Part shown: positions 29,922 through 38,897 of the stretch, in pieces | How positions within the stretch are numbered: position 1 is the stretch's first letter | Layout: each line of letters opens with the position of its first letter | Assembly: GCF_002368095.1 (NCBI RefSeq) | Contig: NZ_AP018227.1 | Coordinates: forward strand, 5,906,123 to 5,970,122 | Source of the DNA: Calothrix parasitica NIES-267 | GTDB lineage: Bacteria > Cyanobacteriota > Cyanobacteriia > Cyanobacteriales > Nostocaceae | Direction: 5' to 3' | DNA: 64,000 bases | Program-made: the position numbers and the translations under genes | Notes under the pieces: generated by a model | The model's database searches: none | What the model was told of the DNA's origin: nothing | Seen by the model: only the letters and a program-made list of their open reading frames with translations

Positions 29922-30116
29922 ATGAGAACTAAGTTCGCGATTCGTCAATTAGTTGAAAGGGCTTTGATGATTAAGAAATTAACTCCTGAGATAGAAAATG
30001 AAATAAATTCCGAACTTACTCAGATGGGTTATATTTCTGACGTTGACTACGAAGCGTTAGAACTCTTGATGGCAGAAATGGATGCTGGAAGAATTAAGCT
30101 GGTTCCCAGCTTATAA
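29922..30116 (+). CDS. Small conserved-looking hypothetical protein (64 aa)
   Basis: I do not recognise it by name. The frame MRTKFAIRQLVERALMIKKL...SEL reads as a well-formed helical protein with two predicted helices (RQLVERALMIKKLTPEIENEINSELTQMG and DVDYEALELLMAEMDAGRIKLVP). Its balanced charge distribution is typical of small soluble regulators. The frame is open from 29892, but the upstream ten residues look like spacer, so ATG 29922 is preferred. There is no signal peptide or cysteines. Similar short proteins with a YISDVDYEALE-like motif are common in cyanobacteria, as far as I recall. The function is unknown. Confidence 0.6.
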   Translation: MRTKFAIRQLVERALMIKKLTPEIENEINSELTQMGYISDVDYEALELLMAEMDAGRIKLVPSL

Positions 30117-30366
30117 TTTTTAGACGATTGATTCAGGAACGCTGCTTCTTTAAATATTTAACTGAAGTTCAAAGACTAATTTATTTTTATTAAAGTTAAT
30201 TACAAATAATACAAAATTACATAAAAAGTAGTATCGATGGCGCAGCTGTCTTTGTTTCCACCGCTGTTTTTTTGTATGATGGTGTGATGCGCTTCAATTT
30301 GATATCACCACATACTTGATTCATCGTATAAACGCTCAAGTGAAAAACATAACAACAAACGGAAAA

Positions 30367-30858
30367 TCAAGCCTTAGCTGCTAATTCCTGTAGCTTACTT
30401 AAAACTTTCTCAGCATGACCTTTAGTTCTTACATTAGACCATGTATGGGCTATATTACCATTAGGCGTAATTAAAAAAGTTGAGCGGACAACGCCCATAT
30501 ATTCCTTACCCATAAACTTTTTTAGCTGCCACACACCATAAGCTTCGCACACTTGGTGTTCCGGGTCGCTTAAAAGTTGAATCGATAAATTATGTTTCTG
30601 AATAAATTTGCAGTGAGACTTTTCGGAATCGGGGCTAACTCCTAGGATTTTTGCACCTAAAGCATCAAACTGTGGAGAGTATTCGCTGAAATCTTTCGCT
30701 TCTACAGTACAACCCGGTGTATTATCTTTTGGATAAAAGTAAAGAACAAACCAATTAGACTGGAAATCTTCAAGTTTTACCAAGTCTCCATCTTGATTTG
30801 CTCCACTAAATGATGGTGCTTTTTCTCCGGTTAAAGGAATATTGGCAAGCTGTGACAT
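30367..30858 (-). CDS. Thioredoxin-dependent peroxiredoxin, PrxQ/BCP family
   Basis: Reduces hydrogen and alkyl peroxides in the cytoplasm. The 163-residue protein has the peroxidatic Cys50 in YPKDNTPGCTVEAKDF and the usual GVSPDSEKSHCKFIQKHNL. The common PrxQ resolving cysteine five residues after the first is replaced by Lys55, but Cys83 in SHCKF sits where the helix-3 resolving cysteine of another PrxQ subtype lies, so it is probably still a 2-Cys enzyme. Cys104 (HQVCEAYGV) is an additional residue. It is monocistronic with an STRR array immediately upstream of the start. Confidence 0.92.
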   Translation of the reverse strand: MSQLANIPLTGEKAPSFSGANQDGDLVKLEDFQSNWFVLYFYPKDNTPGCTVEAKDFSEYSPQFDALGAKILGVSPDSEKSHCKFIQKHNLSIQLLSDPEHQVCEAYGVWQLKKFMGKEYMGVVRSTFLITPNGNIAHTWSNVRTKGHAEKVLSKLQELAAKA

Positions 30859-30862
30859 AGTT

Positions 30863-30902
30863 TATTGAATTGGGAATTGGGGATTGGGAATTGGGAATTG
30901 CG
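30863..30902. repeat. STRR array (TTGGGAA units) upstream of the peroxiredoxin
   Basis: Units of TTGGGAATTGGGGATTGGGAATTGGGAATTG begin five bases before the peroxiredoxin ATG on the minus strand, occupying the ribosome-binding region. Confidence 0.85.
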
Positions 30903-31049
30903 GATAGGTTACAGCCAAAATATTAGCGACCAAGATGGTCGCACTACATATTTTCAAACGGAAGAGCTTGACCTAGCATTATTCTAGAATGAACGCTACA
31001 CATCAATGCTTAACAACTTAGAACAAAGCATCCGTTGTTGAAATCAAAA

Positions 31050-31088
31050 ATTCCTAACTCCTAACTTCTAACTCCTAACTCCTAACTC
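31050..31088. repeat. STRR array (CTAACTC units) forming the end of the RND pump gene
   Basis: CCTAACTCCTAACTTCTAAC-type units overlap the last codons and the stop of the RND gene. On the minus strand the repeat GAGTTAG encodes the terminal Val-Arg-Ser and the TAG stop. Confidence 0.9.
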
Positions 31089-34000
31089 TTTTATCTTCTT
31101 TGATAATTTTACGACTTGGTTTCTTCTTAAAACCGTATTTGACTAAGTTAATAATCCAATATTGAAAGTTATCAATATAGGTGAATAATACTGGTACCAC
31201 TACTAAAGTTAATAGTGTAGAAGTGCTAAAACCACCAATAACTGCAACACCCATTGATTGACGAACCTCAGCACCAGCACCAAGTCCTAATGCTAATGGG
31301 AAGGTACCAGCAATTGTAGAAAGTGAAGTCATCAAAATAGGACGCAAGCGAGATACACCAGCATCTAAAACAGCTTGACGCTGCTTTTTTCCTTGTTCTA
31401 AACCGATAATTGCGTAATCTACTAATAGAATTGAATTTTTGGTGACAATTCCTAATAATAAAACCACACCAATTAAAGCATATAGTCCCAAGGCTTTCTG
31501 AGCTATCAATAATGCCAGTAAAGTACCGCCTAAAGATAAAGGTAGCGCCACCATAATAGTGATGGGGTGCAGGAAATTATTATACAGAATAACTAGAATA
31601 GCGTAAATCATCATTACTGCTAAACCCAATGCAGTACCGAAGCGTCCGAAAATTTCCTCCATAATTTCCGCGTCTCCAGCCGAACGTCGGCTGACTTCTG
31701 CGGGTAAATTTTTCATCGCTTCGAGTTGGTTTACAGCGGTCAATCCGTCTCCTAAAGAAATACCCTGTAAATTAGCTTCCACCGAAACCTGACGCATTCT
31801 ATCAAAACGGTTGATAGTCGCCGCACCGCTACCAAAGCGGATATCTGCAACTGCTAGCAATGGAACTAAACCGCCGTTTTGACTGGGAACCTGAAGATTT
31901 CTGATATTCGTAATATCTCCCCGTGCTTCGGGGTCGATTTGTACTCGAATCGGAATTTGACGGTCGGGAAGATTGTATTTTGCTAAATTAGCGTCCCCAT
32001 CACCGATAGTAGCCAGAGTTGCAGTACGTGCAATTGACTGTACGGTAACACCCAAATCTGCGGCTCGTTGCGGGTCTGGTACTATCAAAATTTCCGGTTT
32101 CACCAAACTAGCAGTAGAAGATGCTTCTACCAATCCCGGTACATTTCGCATATCCTTTTCTAAATCATCAGCAGCTTTTTTCAAAGCTTGGGGATTTTCA
32201 CTTTGTAAAACTATAGTTAAATCCTTTCTGCCACCAACTGCACCAGTACTTTGAAAACTAATTCTTGCTCCTGGAATTTGGACAAATTGCGGACGAACCT
32301 TTTCTTCAAACTCGCTTTGAGAAACTCCTCGTTCTTCCTGGGATTTTAATCTGACGGTAAGACTTGCAGAACCAACATTTTCTGTAGATAAAACGCTCTC
32401 CACCGCTGGGTTTTGTCTAATTAAATTAGTAGCTTGAGTAACTACTTTCTTGGTATCTTCCAAAGTCGAACCGGGAGCTAATTCTATAGTTACTCCAGAA
32501 ATACCAACATCAGCACCATCAACCAAACCTTTGGGAATCATCGGTACCAACATCAAACTACCAATAAAGAAAGCCAAAGCTAGCAGTAAAGTTGTAATCC
32601 GATGACGCAAAGCCCATCTAAGAGTCGAAGCATAAGGCTGAAAACGACGACGGGGGGAAGAAGAGATTGGAATCACATTTTCTCCTTGTCCCCTTGTCTC
32701 CTTGTCTTCTTTGACCTTTCTCTTCAACAAATAAGCTCCCATCATCGGTGTGACCATCCGCGCTACGGCTGTGGAAAATACCGTAGCTGCGGTAACTGTC
32801 ATCGCAAAGGGTTGGAAAAACTGACCGGGAATTCCACCCATAAATGCAACTGGTAAAAATACGGCTACGATGGTCGCAGAAGTTGCAATTACTGCTAAGC
32901 CCATTTCCGCTGAGGAATCAAAAGCTGCTTGCTTGGGTTCTTTACCCATCCTCAAATGCCGTTCCATATTTTCAATTTCGACTACAGCATCATCTACTAG
33001 GTTACCTACTGCTAAACCCAAACCCAATAGTGTCATGTTGTTAAGGGTGTAACCTAAAGTAAATATGACTCCAAAGGTAGGAATAATTGATAAAGGTAAA
33101 GTTACTGCTGTAATTAGAGTTGCTCGCCAGTCTCGTAAAAATAGTAGAATTACTACCACAGCTAGTACAGATGCTATTAATAGCTCGTTCATCGTACTTT
33201 GGTAAGAATTGCGAACAAAAGTAGCCCTGGTAAAAATTAATTCCATTTTTACGTCTTGTGGAAGAGTCTTTTCTAGCTTTTCAACCTGAGCTTTGACTCC
33301 TTCTTCCACCGTCACCATAACGCTACCAGTACTACGCAATACCTGAAAAGCAACTACTGGTTTATTATTCAAGCGTGCAGTTTGACGAACTTCACCAAAG
33401 CTATCGTCAACCTTTCCTAAAGTAGATAAAGGAACCGAACCACCGTTAGGAAGGATGATTTCATAATTTCTCAAAATATCTACACTTTGAGCGCTACCTA
33501 AAGTACGGATACTTTGTTCGCTTCCCCCAATTTCAGCACGACCACCCGGTAAATTAATATTAAAAGCTCGTAATTGGTCGTTTACCTGAGTCGCAGTGAT
33601 ACCCAAAGACTGCAAGCGGTTGGGGTCAAGATTAACGCGAATTTCCCGGTCAACACCGCCCACACGGCGGATTTCAGCCACACCTTTTACCGATAACAAA
33701 GCGCGACTGATAGTTTCATCAACCAGATTACTCAATTCTTCTACGGAACGTTCGTCCGAACTGACCACATAAGTCATAACAGCACTACCGGAAAATTCCA
33801 GACGCTGGACAATCGGGTCATTGATATCTTGAGGAAGACTCTGACGAATTTGAGCTATAGCATTGCGGACATCATTAGTAGCTCTGTCGCTATCGGTTCC
33901 CAAATCAAAATTGATAGTAGTAACGGAAACCCCATCGGTAACAACCGAACGCAATTCATCAATATTCCCCAGACCAGCAACAGCATCTTCAATTTTCTTA

Positions 34001-34191
34001 GTTACCTGAGATTCAAGTTCCGTAGGACCAGCACCAGAACGAGTCACCCTAACTTGAACCGCAGGAACATCAATATTAGGGCTAGTATCAATACCCAAAT
34101 TATTAAAACAGAACCAACCAACTATAGTCAGAATCAAAAATAAAACTATTGTAGGAATCGGTTTTTTTATCGACCAAGCAGAAACATTCAT
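31075..34191 (-). CDS. RND-family multidrug/solute efflux pump (HAE1/AcrB type)
   Basis: An inner-membrane proton antiporter exporting drugs or hydrophobic compounds through a membrane fusion protein and outer-membrane channel. The 1038 residues have the twelve-helix RND plan: first helix KKPIPTIVLFLILTIVGWFC, porter loops, and helix 4 with the proton-relay aspartates GNLVDDAVVEIENMERHL. A linker holds charged low-complexity sequence (KVKEDKETRGQGENVIPISSSPRRRF, near 500). Helix 10 contains the relay lysine region GIVTKNSILLVDYAI. The membrane fusion protein gene lies 122 bases upstream in the same orientation, so the two form an operon; no outer-membrane factor gene is adjacent. The last three residues and the stop come from a tandem repeat. 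Confidence 0.95.
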   Translation of the reverse strand: MNVSAWSIKKPIPTIVLFLILTIVGWFCFNNLGIDTSPNIDVPAVQVRVTRSGAGPTELESQVTKKIEDAVAGLGNIDELRSVVTDGVSVTTINFDLGTDSDRATNDVRNAIAQIRQSLPQDINDPIVQRLEFSGSAVMTYVVSSDERSVEELSNLVDETISRALLSVKGVAEIRRVGGVDREIRVNLDPNRLQSLGITATQVNDQLRAFNINLPGGRAEIGGSEQSIRTLGSAQSVDILRNYEIILPNGGSVPLSTLGKVDDSFGEVRQTARLNNKPVVAFQVLRSTGSVMVTVEEGVKAQVEKLEKTLPQDVKMELIFTRATFVRNSYQSTMNELLIASVLAVVVILLFLRDWRATLITAVTLPLSIIPTFGVIFTLGYTLNNMTLLGLGLAVGNLVDDAVVEIENMERHLRMGKEPKQAAFDSSAEMGLAVIATSATIVAVFLPVAFMGGIPGQFFQPFAMTVTAATVFSTAVARMVTPMMGAYLLKRKVKEDKETRGQGENVIPISSSPRRRFQPYASTLRWALRHRITTLLLALAFFIGSLMLVPMIPKGLVDGADVGISGVTIELAPGSTLEDTKKVVTQATNLIRQNPAVESVLSTENVGSASLTVRLKSQEERGVSQSEFEEKVRPQFVQIPGARISFQSTGAVGGRKDLTIVLQSENPQALKKAADDLEKDMRNVPGLVEASSTASLVKPEILIVPDPQRAADLGVTVQSIARTATLATIGDGDANLAKYNLPDRQIPIRVQIDPEARGDITNIRNLQVPSQNGGLVPLLAVADIRFGSGAATINRFDRMRQVSVEANLQGISLGDGLTAVNQLEAMKNLPAEVSRRSAGDAEIMEEIFGRFGTALGLAVMMIYAILVILYNNFLHPITIMVALPLSLGGTLLALLIAQKALGLYALIGVVLLLGIVTKNSILLVDYAIIGLEQGKKQRQAVLDAGVSRLRPILMTSLSTIAGTFPLALGLGAGAEVRQSMGVAVIGGFSTSTLLTLVVVPVLFTYIDNFQYWIINLVKYGFKKKPSRKIIKEDKRVRS

Positions 34192-34195
34192 CTTT

Positions 34196-34316
34196 TAGAT
34201 TTTGGATTTTAGATTTTGGATTTTAGATTTTGGATTTTAGATTTTGAATTTAAATGTTAGGAGTTATGAGTTAGTTATTCTTCTCCTTGTCCCCCCATCT
34301 CCCCATCTCCCCATCA
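34196..34316. repeat. Two STRR arrays between the membrane fusion protein and the RND gene
   Basis: Bases 34196-34248 are a repeat of TTTTAGATTTTGGA. Bases 34287-34313 are CCCCATCT units that run directly into the stop codon of the fusion protein gene (34314-34316). Confidence 0.9.
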
Positions 34317-35840
34317 TTTCTTAGCTACCCGTACTTTATCGCCATCTTTCAAATACCCAGCACCGTCTACTACAACGCTTTTTCCGGGTTGTAAACCACT
34401 TTCGATTTCGATTTTTCCGTCTTTAAGAATTTCTCCTGTTTCTACTTTTCTACTGCTAGCGATTTTGTCTTCGTTGATTGTAAAAACTATAGCGCTACCG
34501 TCAGGCTGAGGAAGTACCGCTTTTTGGGGTATTGCTACAGCCATACTTGTGTCGGTTACAATTGCAGCGCGAGCGAACATTCCTGGTTTGAGTAAGTCTG
34601 TGGGTGGTAAGTCAATTTTTACTGTCGCTTCACGTCGTTGCTGATTGACTACTGGTTCTATTTCTCTAACTTTTCCTTGCAATTTAACCCGATTGTTGGC
34701 TTCAGTTGTAATCTGGGCTGGCGCGCCAACTTCTATCTGGAATAATTGAACTGTGGGGACTTTGGCTTGTAATTCTAAGTTTCCTTGACGAATTATTGAA
34801 AACAATTTTTGGGTTCCACCTACTACTGTTCCGACCTGGGTTTGGGGTGGTACACCTGTAATGTCACCTACTCTGGCGAGTTTCTCAGCAACTATTCCAG
34901 AAACCGGAGCGCGAACTATGGTTTGTCCTAACTGAGTTTTGAACTGTTGTACTCTAGCTGTAGCGCTACGAACTCCCGCTTTCGCGCTGTTGACTTTAGC
35001 TTTAGCACTACTAACTCCTGCTTTCGCGCTGCTGATGCTTGCTTGAGAGCTATTTACATTGGCTTGAGCGCTACGGATATTCGCTTGTGCGATACGTACT
35101 GCTTCTTTCGCAGTTTCAAAATTAGTTTCAGCAGTTTCAAATAATTGCTTACTAATAGCACCTTGATTGGAGAGTCTTAAATTGCGCTGGTAGTTTCTTT
35201 GTGCTTCTTTCAATTTCGCTCTTGCTTGGGCTAAATCGGCTTGTCTTTGCTCGACTGTAGCTTGACTCGATATTACATTAGCTCTACTTGACTCTAAAGC
35301 TGCTTGTCTAGAAGACAAATCCGCTTCTCTCGAAGCAACTTCGGCTTGTTGAGATTCAACTTCTGCTTTAGCTTGACGAATCTGGTCTTGTAACAGCGAG
35401 TCATCCAAAACTGCCATTGTTTGACCTTGCTTAACAGAATCTCCTTGCTTGACTAAAACTTGCTTAACTTGTAAACCATTGGATTGAGGTAATACTGGAA
35501 TCAATTCACTCGCTGCAATAGTTCCAGTAACGTTGAGATTACGAGCAACTTTTGTGAATTCAACTAAACCAAGGGTAACGGTCATCGCTGGAGCTACCGG
35601 TTGAGTTGGTGGATTGACTACCGTTGCTTCGGTTTTAGGACGATTGCTTAATAAACGCATTCCTCCTATCGTTATTCCAACACCCAAAGCCATACCCACA
35701 AGCATGATTGTCCACCAAGGTCGTTGGTTGCTAGTTTCGGGATATTCTTTAAAAGTTACTTCTTCGATTCCTAGTTCTTCTTCGATTTGCGTTTCTTCTT
35801 CTGCTGGAATATCGGAAAAATTTGAGTCCCCTACTGTCAT
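34314..35840 (-). CDS. RND efflux membrane fusion protein (HlyD/AcrA family)
   Basis: A periplasmic adaptor linking the RND pump to the outer membrane. The 508 residues have a cytoplasmic N-terminus rich in Glu; a membrane anchor near 45-63 (MLVGMALGVGITIGGMRLL); a lipoyl half-motif (LPQSNGLQVKQVLVKQGDSVKQGQTMAVLDDS); a very long coiled coil of about 150 residues made of Ala/Ser/Gln-rich heptads (AKAEVESQQAEVASREADLS ... SSAKAGVSSAKAKVNSAKAG); the second lipoyl half (IVRAPVSGIVAEKLARVGDITG); and a beta-barrel region. The near-perfect repetition of SSAKAGV/NSAKAGV suggests recent internal duplication lengthening the hairpin. First gene of the two-gene efflux operon. Confidence 0.93.
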   Translation of the reverse strand: MTVGDSNFSDIPAEEETQIEEELGIEEVTFKEYPETSNQRPWWTIMLVGMALGVGITIGGMRLLSNRPKTEATVVNPPTQPVAPAMTVTLGLVEFTKVARNLNVTGTIAASELIPVLPQSNGLQVKQVLVKQGDSVKQGQTMAVLDDSLLQDQIRQAKAEVESQQAEVASREADLSSRQAALESSRANVISSQATVEQRQADLAQARAKLKEAQRNYQRNLRLSNQGAISKQLFETAETNFETAKEAVRIAQANIRSAQANVNSSQASISSAKAGVSSAKAKVNSAKAGVRSATARVQQFKTQLGQTIVRAPVSGIVAEKLARVGDITGVPPQTQVGTVVGGTQKLFSIIRQGNLELQAKVPTVQLFQIEVGAPAQITTEANNRVKLQGKVREIEPVVNQQRREATVKIDLPPTDLLKPGMFARAAIVTDTSMAVAIPQKAVLPQPDGSAIVFTINEDKIASSRKVETGEILKDGKIEIESGLQPGKSVVVDGAGYLKDGDKVRVAKK

Positions 35841-36734
35841 TGCTCGACCTCCTAACTGACCGCGATGATACTTAATTGCTTAAGAAAAGTTGAAATTTGT
35901 TACCGTATATTAACTATTACCTATTTTCTGACGTAATGGCTGTATTTACAGAATTAAATTTACCCAATTTACCCATGACAAAAGTCATGTATTTGCTAGC
36001 TCAAAACATATTTGGGGGAATAATCTTTATTTGTTGCTCGGATGAAAAGCTTACGAGTATTAACTTTCTAGAGATAAATAAAAACTACCCCCATACCTGA
36101 TATCACAACCAAATAAGTGTTTAGATCACCGCCACCAATTATCTGAACGTGAAAAAATAGCAAATTAGTATATGTAGTCTTTTCTTGTAGGGATGAAGTT
36201 TCTTGCAAAGCTAGTGTATATATTTGGCGTACTTTGGGTAAGCTTTATTTATGCAGTCTTAGAGATAAGCTATCCGGACAAAAAATTGTTCTTGATTATA
36301 GGTCTTTCTCGTTTTTTATAGAATCACCAAATAAAATCACAAATTTGATTATGTTTGATAAGGGCATAAATAGCTTCTATTACATAAACATATGTAATTT
36401 TTGTCAAAAAATCTTCTATTTTATATTCAAATAAAATTTGTTATGACGGTATTTATCTAACACTAATCAGGTTCATTGAGATGATTTTTCAAGGAAGTTT
36501 ATACAGATTAAAATCTAAAATATACTGATTAGTAATTTTAGATTTTAAGAAGATAGCCTTAAACTCAGTTGTAGGAATAATTTAAAAATATCTTCAAATT
36601 GATAAGCTACTGAATTTAAAAATATTCGACAACCCTTGCATAGTAAATCTAAAATCTAAAGCCTAAAATCTCACAAATTTCTAATTAGCTTGAAAAATTA
36701 AGATAAAACAATAAATTATTAACAGGGTCTAAAT
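35841..36734. other. Long divergent intergenic region with a 14-bp AT-rich hairpin
   Basis: Nearly 900 bases between the efflux operon and the HD-domain gene. The short frames here look non-coding. A perfect inverted repeat TTAAAATCTAAAAT/ATTTTAGATTTTAA occupies 36508-36548 with a 13-base loop; its TTTTAGATTTT word is shared with the tandem array at 34196. A promoter for the plus-strand gene must lie within the last 200 bases. Confidence 0.5.
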
Positions 36735-37676
36735 ATGTTTAACGCAACTGAAGTTTTAATAGATGCTTTTGTAAATAGAGTGCGAGAAGGATACCACCGT
36801 ACTTATGGAAGCTTGAAGACTGACTATCAAGATATTATTGCTTGGGTAGGAAGCATGGCTTTAGAAAATATTGCGAATAGTGATGCTTTGTACCATAACG
36901 TAGAACATTCAATATTAGTAACTCTTGTAGGACAAGAAGTTTTACGTGGTAAACATATACGGGAGGGTGGTGTTTCTAGCGAAGATTGGCTGCACTACAT
37001 TATCTCTTTGCTCTGTCATGATATTGGTTATGTCAAAGGAGTTTGTCGTCAAGATAGAGAAGGAGAAAGCCTTTATGCTACGGGTCAAGATGAACCAATG
37101 ATTTCCTTACCGCTAGGTGCTTCAGATGCAAGTCTTACACCCTATCATGTTGACAGAGCAAAACTTTTTATTGATGAGCGTTTCGGGGGTCATAAATTAA
37201 TTGATTCTGAAGTTATAAAATGCAATATAGAATTAACTCGCTTCCCCGTACCCGCAGCTGAAGACCATCAAGAAACTAATAATTATGCAGGTTTAGTACG
37301 TGCTGCTGATTTAATTGGACAATTGAGCGACCCACGTTATTTAAAGAAAATTACTTCTTTGTTCTACGAGTTTGAAGAAACTGGGATGAATCAAATTTTA
37401 GGTTACAAAAATCCTGCTGACTTGCGTAACAATTATCCAAAGTTTTATTGGAATGGAGTTTATCCTTATATCAAAGATGGATTGCGTTACTTGTCTTTAA
37501 CTCAACAAGGTAAACAAATAATTGCTAATTTGTATTCAAATGTATTTGTTGTAGAACACGAACGACCACAAGAACAACAAATATATTTAGAAAATCTAGA
37601 AATTAAAGAAGTTGGAAGGAAAGAACGACCTGATAGAAGACATGAAGCTATAAAAACTAGAACAAGAGTCAGTTAG
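36735..37676 (+). CDS. HD-domain metal-dependent phosphohydrolase
   Basis: The 313-residue soluble protein has the HD/PDEase pattern YHNVEHSILVTLVGQEVLRG (about residues 54-73) and LLCHDIGYVKGVC (His-Asp pair near 95). The later acidic RAADLIGQLSDPRYL (about residues 195-209) supplies the last Asp. Related proteins hydrolyse cyclic nucleotides or (p)ppGpp-like substrates, but the specificity is not readable here. The C-terminal approximately 30 residues are highly charged (KEVGRKERPDRRHEAIKTRTR) and may be disordered. It starts after ACAGGGTCTAAAT and ends before a 13-bp terminator. Confidence 0.82.
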   Translation: MFNATEVLIDAFVNRVREGYHRTYGSLKTDYQDIIAWVGSMALENIANSDALYHNVEHSILVTLVGQEVLRGKHIREGGVSSEDWLHYIISLLCHDIGYVKGVCRQDREGESLYATGQDEPMISLPLGASDASLTPYHVDRAKLFIDERFGGHKLIDSEVIKCNIELTRFPVPAAEDHQETNNYAGLVRAADLIGQLSDPRYLKKITSLFYEFEETGMNQILGYKNPADLRNNYPKFYWNGVYPYIKDGLRYLSLTQQGKQIIANLYSNVFVVEHERPQEQQIYLENLEIKEVGRKERPDRRHEAIKTRTRVS

Positions 37677-37729
37677 CAGTAGCAGTTTCATAGTATTTTT
37701 TGATAGTTTGATAGTCTGTCAGATTTCAT

Positions 37730-37758
37730 AAACCCGGTTTTTTCTAAAAACCGGGTTT
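37730..37758 (+). terminator. Strong intrinsic terminator after the HD gene
   Basis: A perfect 13-bp stem AAACCCGGTTTTT/AAAAACCGGGTTT with a 3-base loop, 53 bases after the stop codon, followed by an AT-rich stretch. Confidence 0.85.
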
Positions 37759-37825
37759 ATTTATGCTTAAAAATATTCAAAATAAATAATTTTCTATTTT
37801 GGAACAATGTAACTATATCCGCGAC

Positions 37826-37857
37826 TCATTACTCATTACTCATTACTCATTACTCGC
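37826..37857. repeat. STRR array of ACTCATT units
   Basis: Four consecutive copies of the 7-base unit ACTCATT between the HD-domain and S-formylglutathione hydrolase genes. Confidence 0.85.
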
Positions 37858-37949
37858 TATTCTCTACTTGCTCTGTTATCTATATAGATTTTTCTATAAA
37901 TAAACCGGTAGGATAATTAAGCAAGCAGAACTCGATTTTCAAATATTTC

Positions 37950-38795
37950 ATGTCTTTGACCCTAAATTCCGAATATAAAAACTTTGGTGGAAAACTCAGC
38001 TTTTACTCCCATTCCTCTACAACATGTAATGGTGAGATGCGTTTTAGCGTTTACCAACCACCCCAAGCTGAATCCCAAAACCTACCAGTTCTTTATTTTC
38101 TCTCAGGTTTGACCTGTACTGAAGAGAACTTTATGGTCAAAGCTGGAGCGCAAAAATACGCAGCAGAGCATGGTTTAATTTTGGTTGCACCAGATACCAG
38201 CCCGCGTAATACTGGAATTAAGGGCGAAGATGATGACTATGATTTCGGTACTGGTGCGGGTTTTTATGTTGATGCGACCGAAAAACCTTGGTCGTCCCAC
38301 TATAAAATGTATAGCTATGTAGTTAAAGAATTACCCGAATTAATCGCTGCTAATTTTCCCATACAGAAAGATAAACAAAGTATATTTGGTCATTCAATGG
38401 GAGGACATGGTGCTTTAATTTGTGCCATAAGAAACCCTCAAAAGTATAAATCAGTTTCAGCTTTTGCACCCATAGCCGCACCCATGCAATGTGCTTGGGG
38501 AGAAAAGTGTTTAAGTAATTATTTAGGTGAAAATAAAGAAAATTGGCGCGAATATGATGCAAGTGAATTAGTTAAGCAATTTGGTTTTCATAGCGAAATT
38601 TTGATTGACCAAGGTAGCGATGATAAATTTCTTCAACAACAGCAACTGCTGCCAAATATATTTGAAACAGCTTGTAAAGAAGCAAATCAATCACTAAATT
38701 TACGCTACCAACAAGGTTACGACCACAGCTACTACTTCATTTCCACCTTTATGGAAGATCATATCCGACATCATGCAAAAGCCTTGAATCAATGA
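37950..38795 (+). CDS. fghA: S-formylglutathione hydrolase
   Basis: Hydrolyses S-formylglutathione to glutathione and formate in glutathione-dependent formaldehyde detoxification. The 281-residue esterase-D-type alpha/beta hydrolase has [32 protein letters not shown], the nucleophile Ser149 in [10 protein letters not shown], the acid in [10 protein letters not shown], and the His in [20 protein letters not shown]. All triad positions are present. The neighbouring class III alcohol dehydrogenase that usually works with it is not in the window. The stop codon TGA is the first unit of an ACAATGA tandem array. Confidence 0.94.
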   Translation: MSLTLNSEYKNFGGKLSFYSHSSTTCNGEMRFSVYQPPQAESQNLPVLYFLSGLTCTEENFMVKAGAQKYAAEHGLILVAPDTSPRNTGIKGEDDDYDFGTGAGFYVDATEKPWSSHYKMYSYVVKELPELIAANFPIQKDKQSIFGHSMGGHGALICAIRNPQKYKSVSAFAPIAAPMQCAWGEKCLSNYLGENKENWREYDASELVKQFGFHSEILIDQGSDDKFLQQQQLLPNIFETACKEANQSLNLRYQQGYDHSYYFISTFMEDHIRHHAKALNQ

Positions 38796-38897
38796 ACAAT
38801 GAACAATGAACAGTAGCAATAATTGATAATTGATAATTGGTGAGCCACATCCGACCGATGATAATTGATAACTGATAACTGATAACTGATAACTGAT
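38793..38897. repeat. Three STRR arrays spanning the whole fghA-Tab2 spacer
   Basis: ACAATGA units (38793-38813), TTGATAA units (38823-38837) and TAACTGA units (about 38866-38896). The first begins in the fghA stop codon and the last runs directly into the ATG of the next gene, so the entire 102-base spacer is mostly repeat. Confidence 0.9.

Noticed and set aside
35897-36434. Two small frames (about 66 codons) in the efflux-HD spacer
   Set aside because: Low-complexity AT-rich translation, no ribosome-binding site, no resemblance; treated as non-coding.
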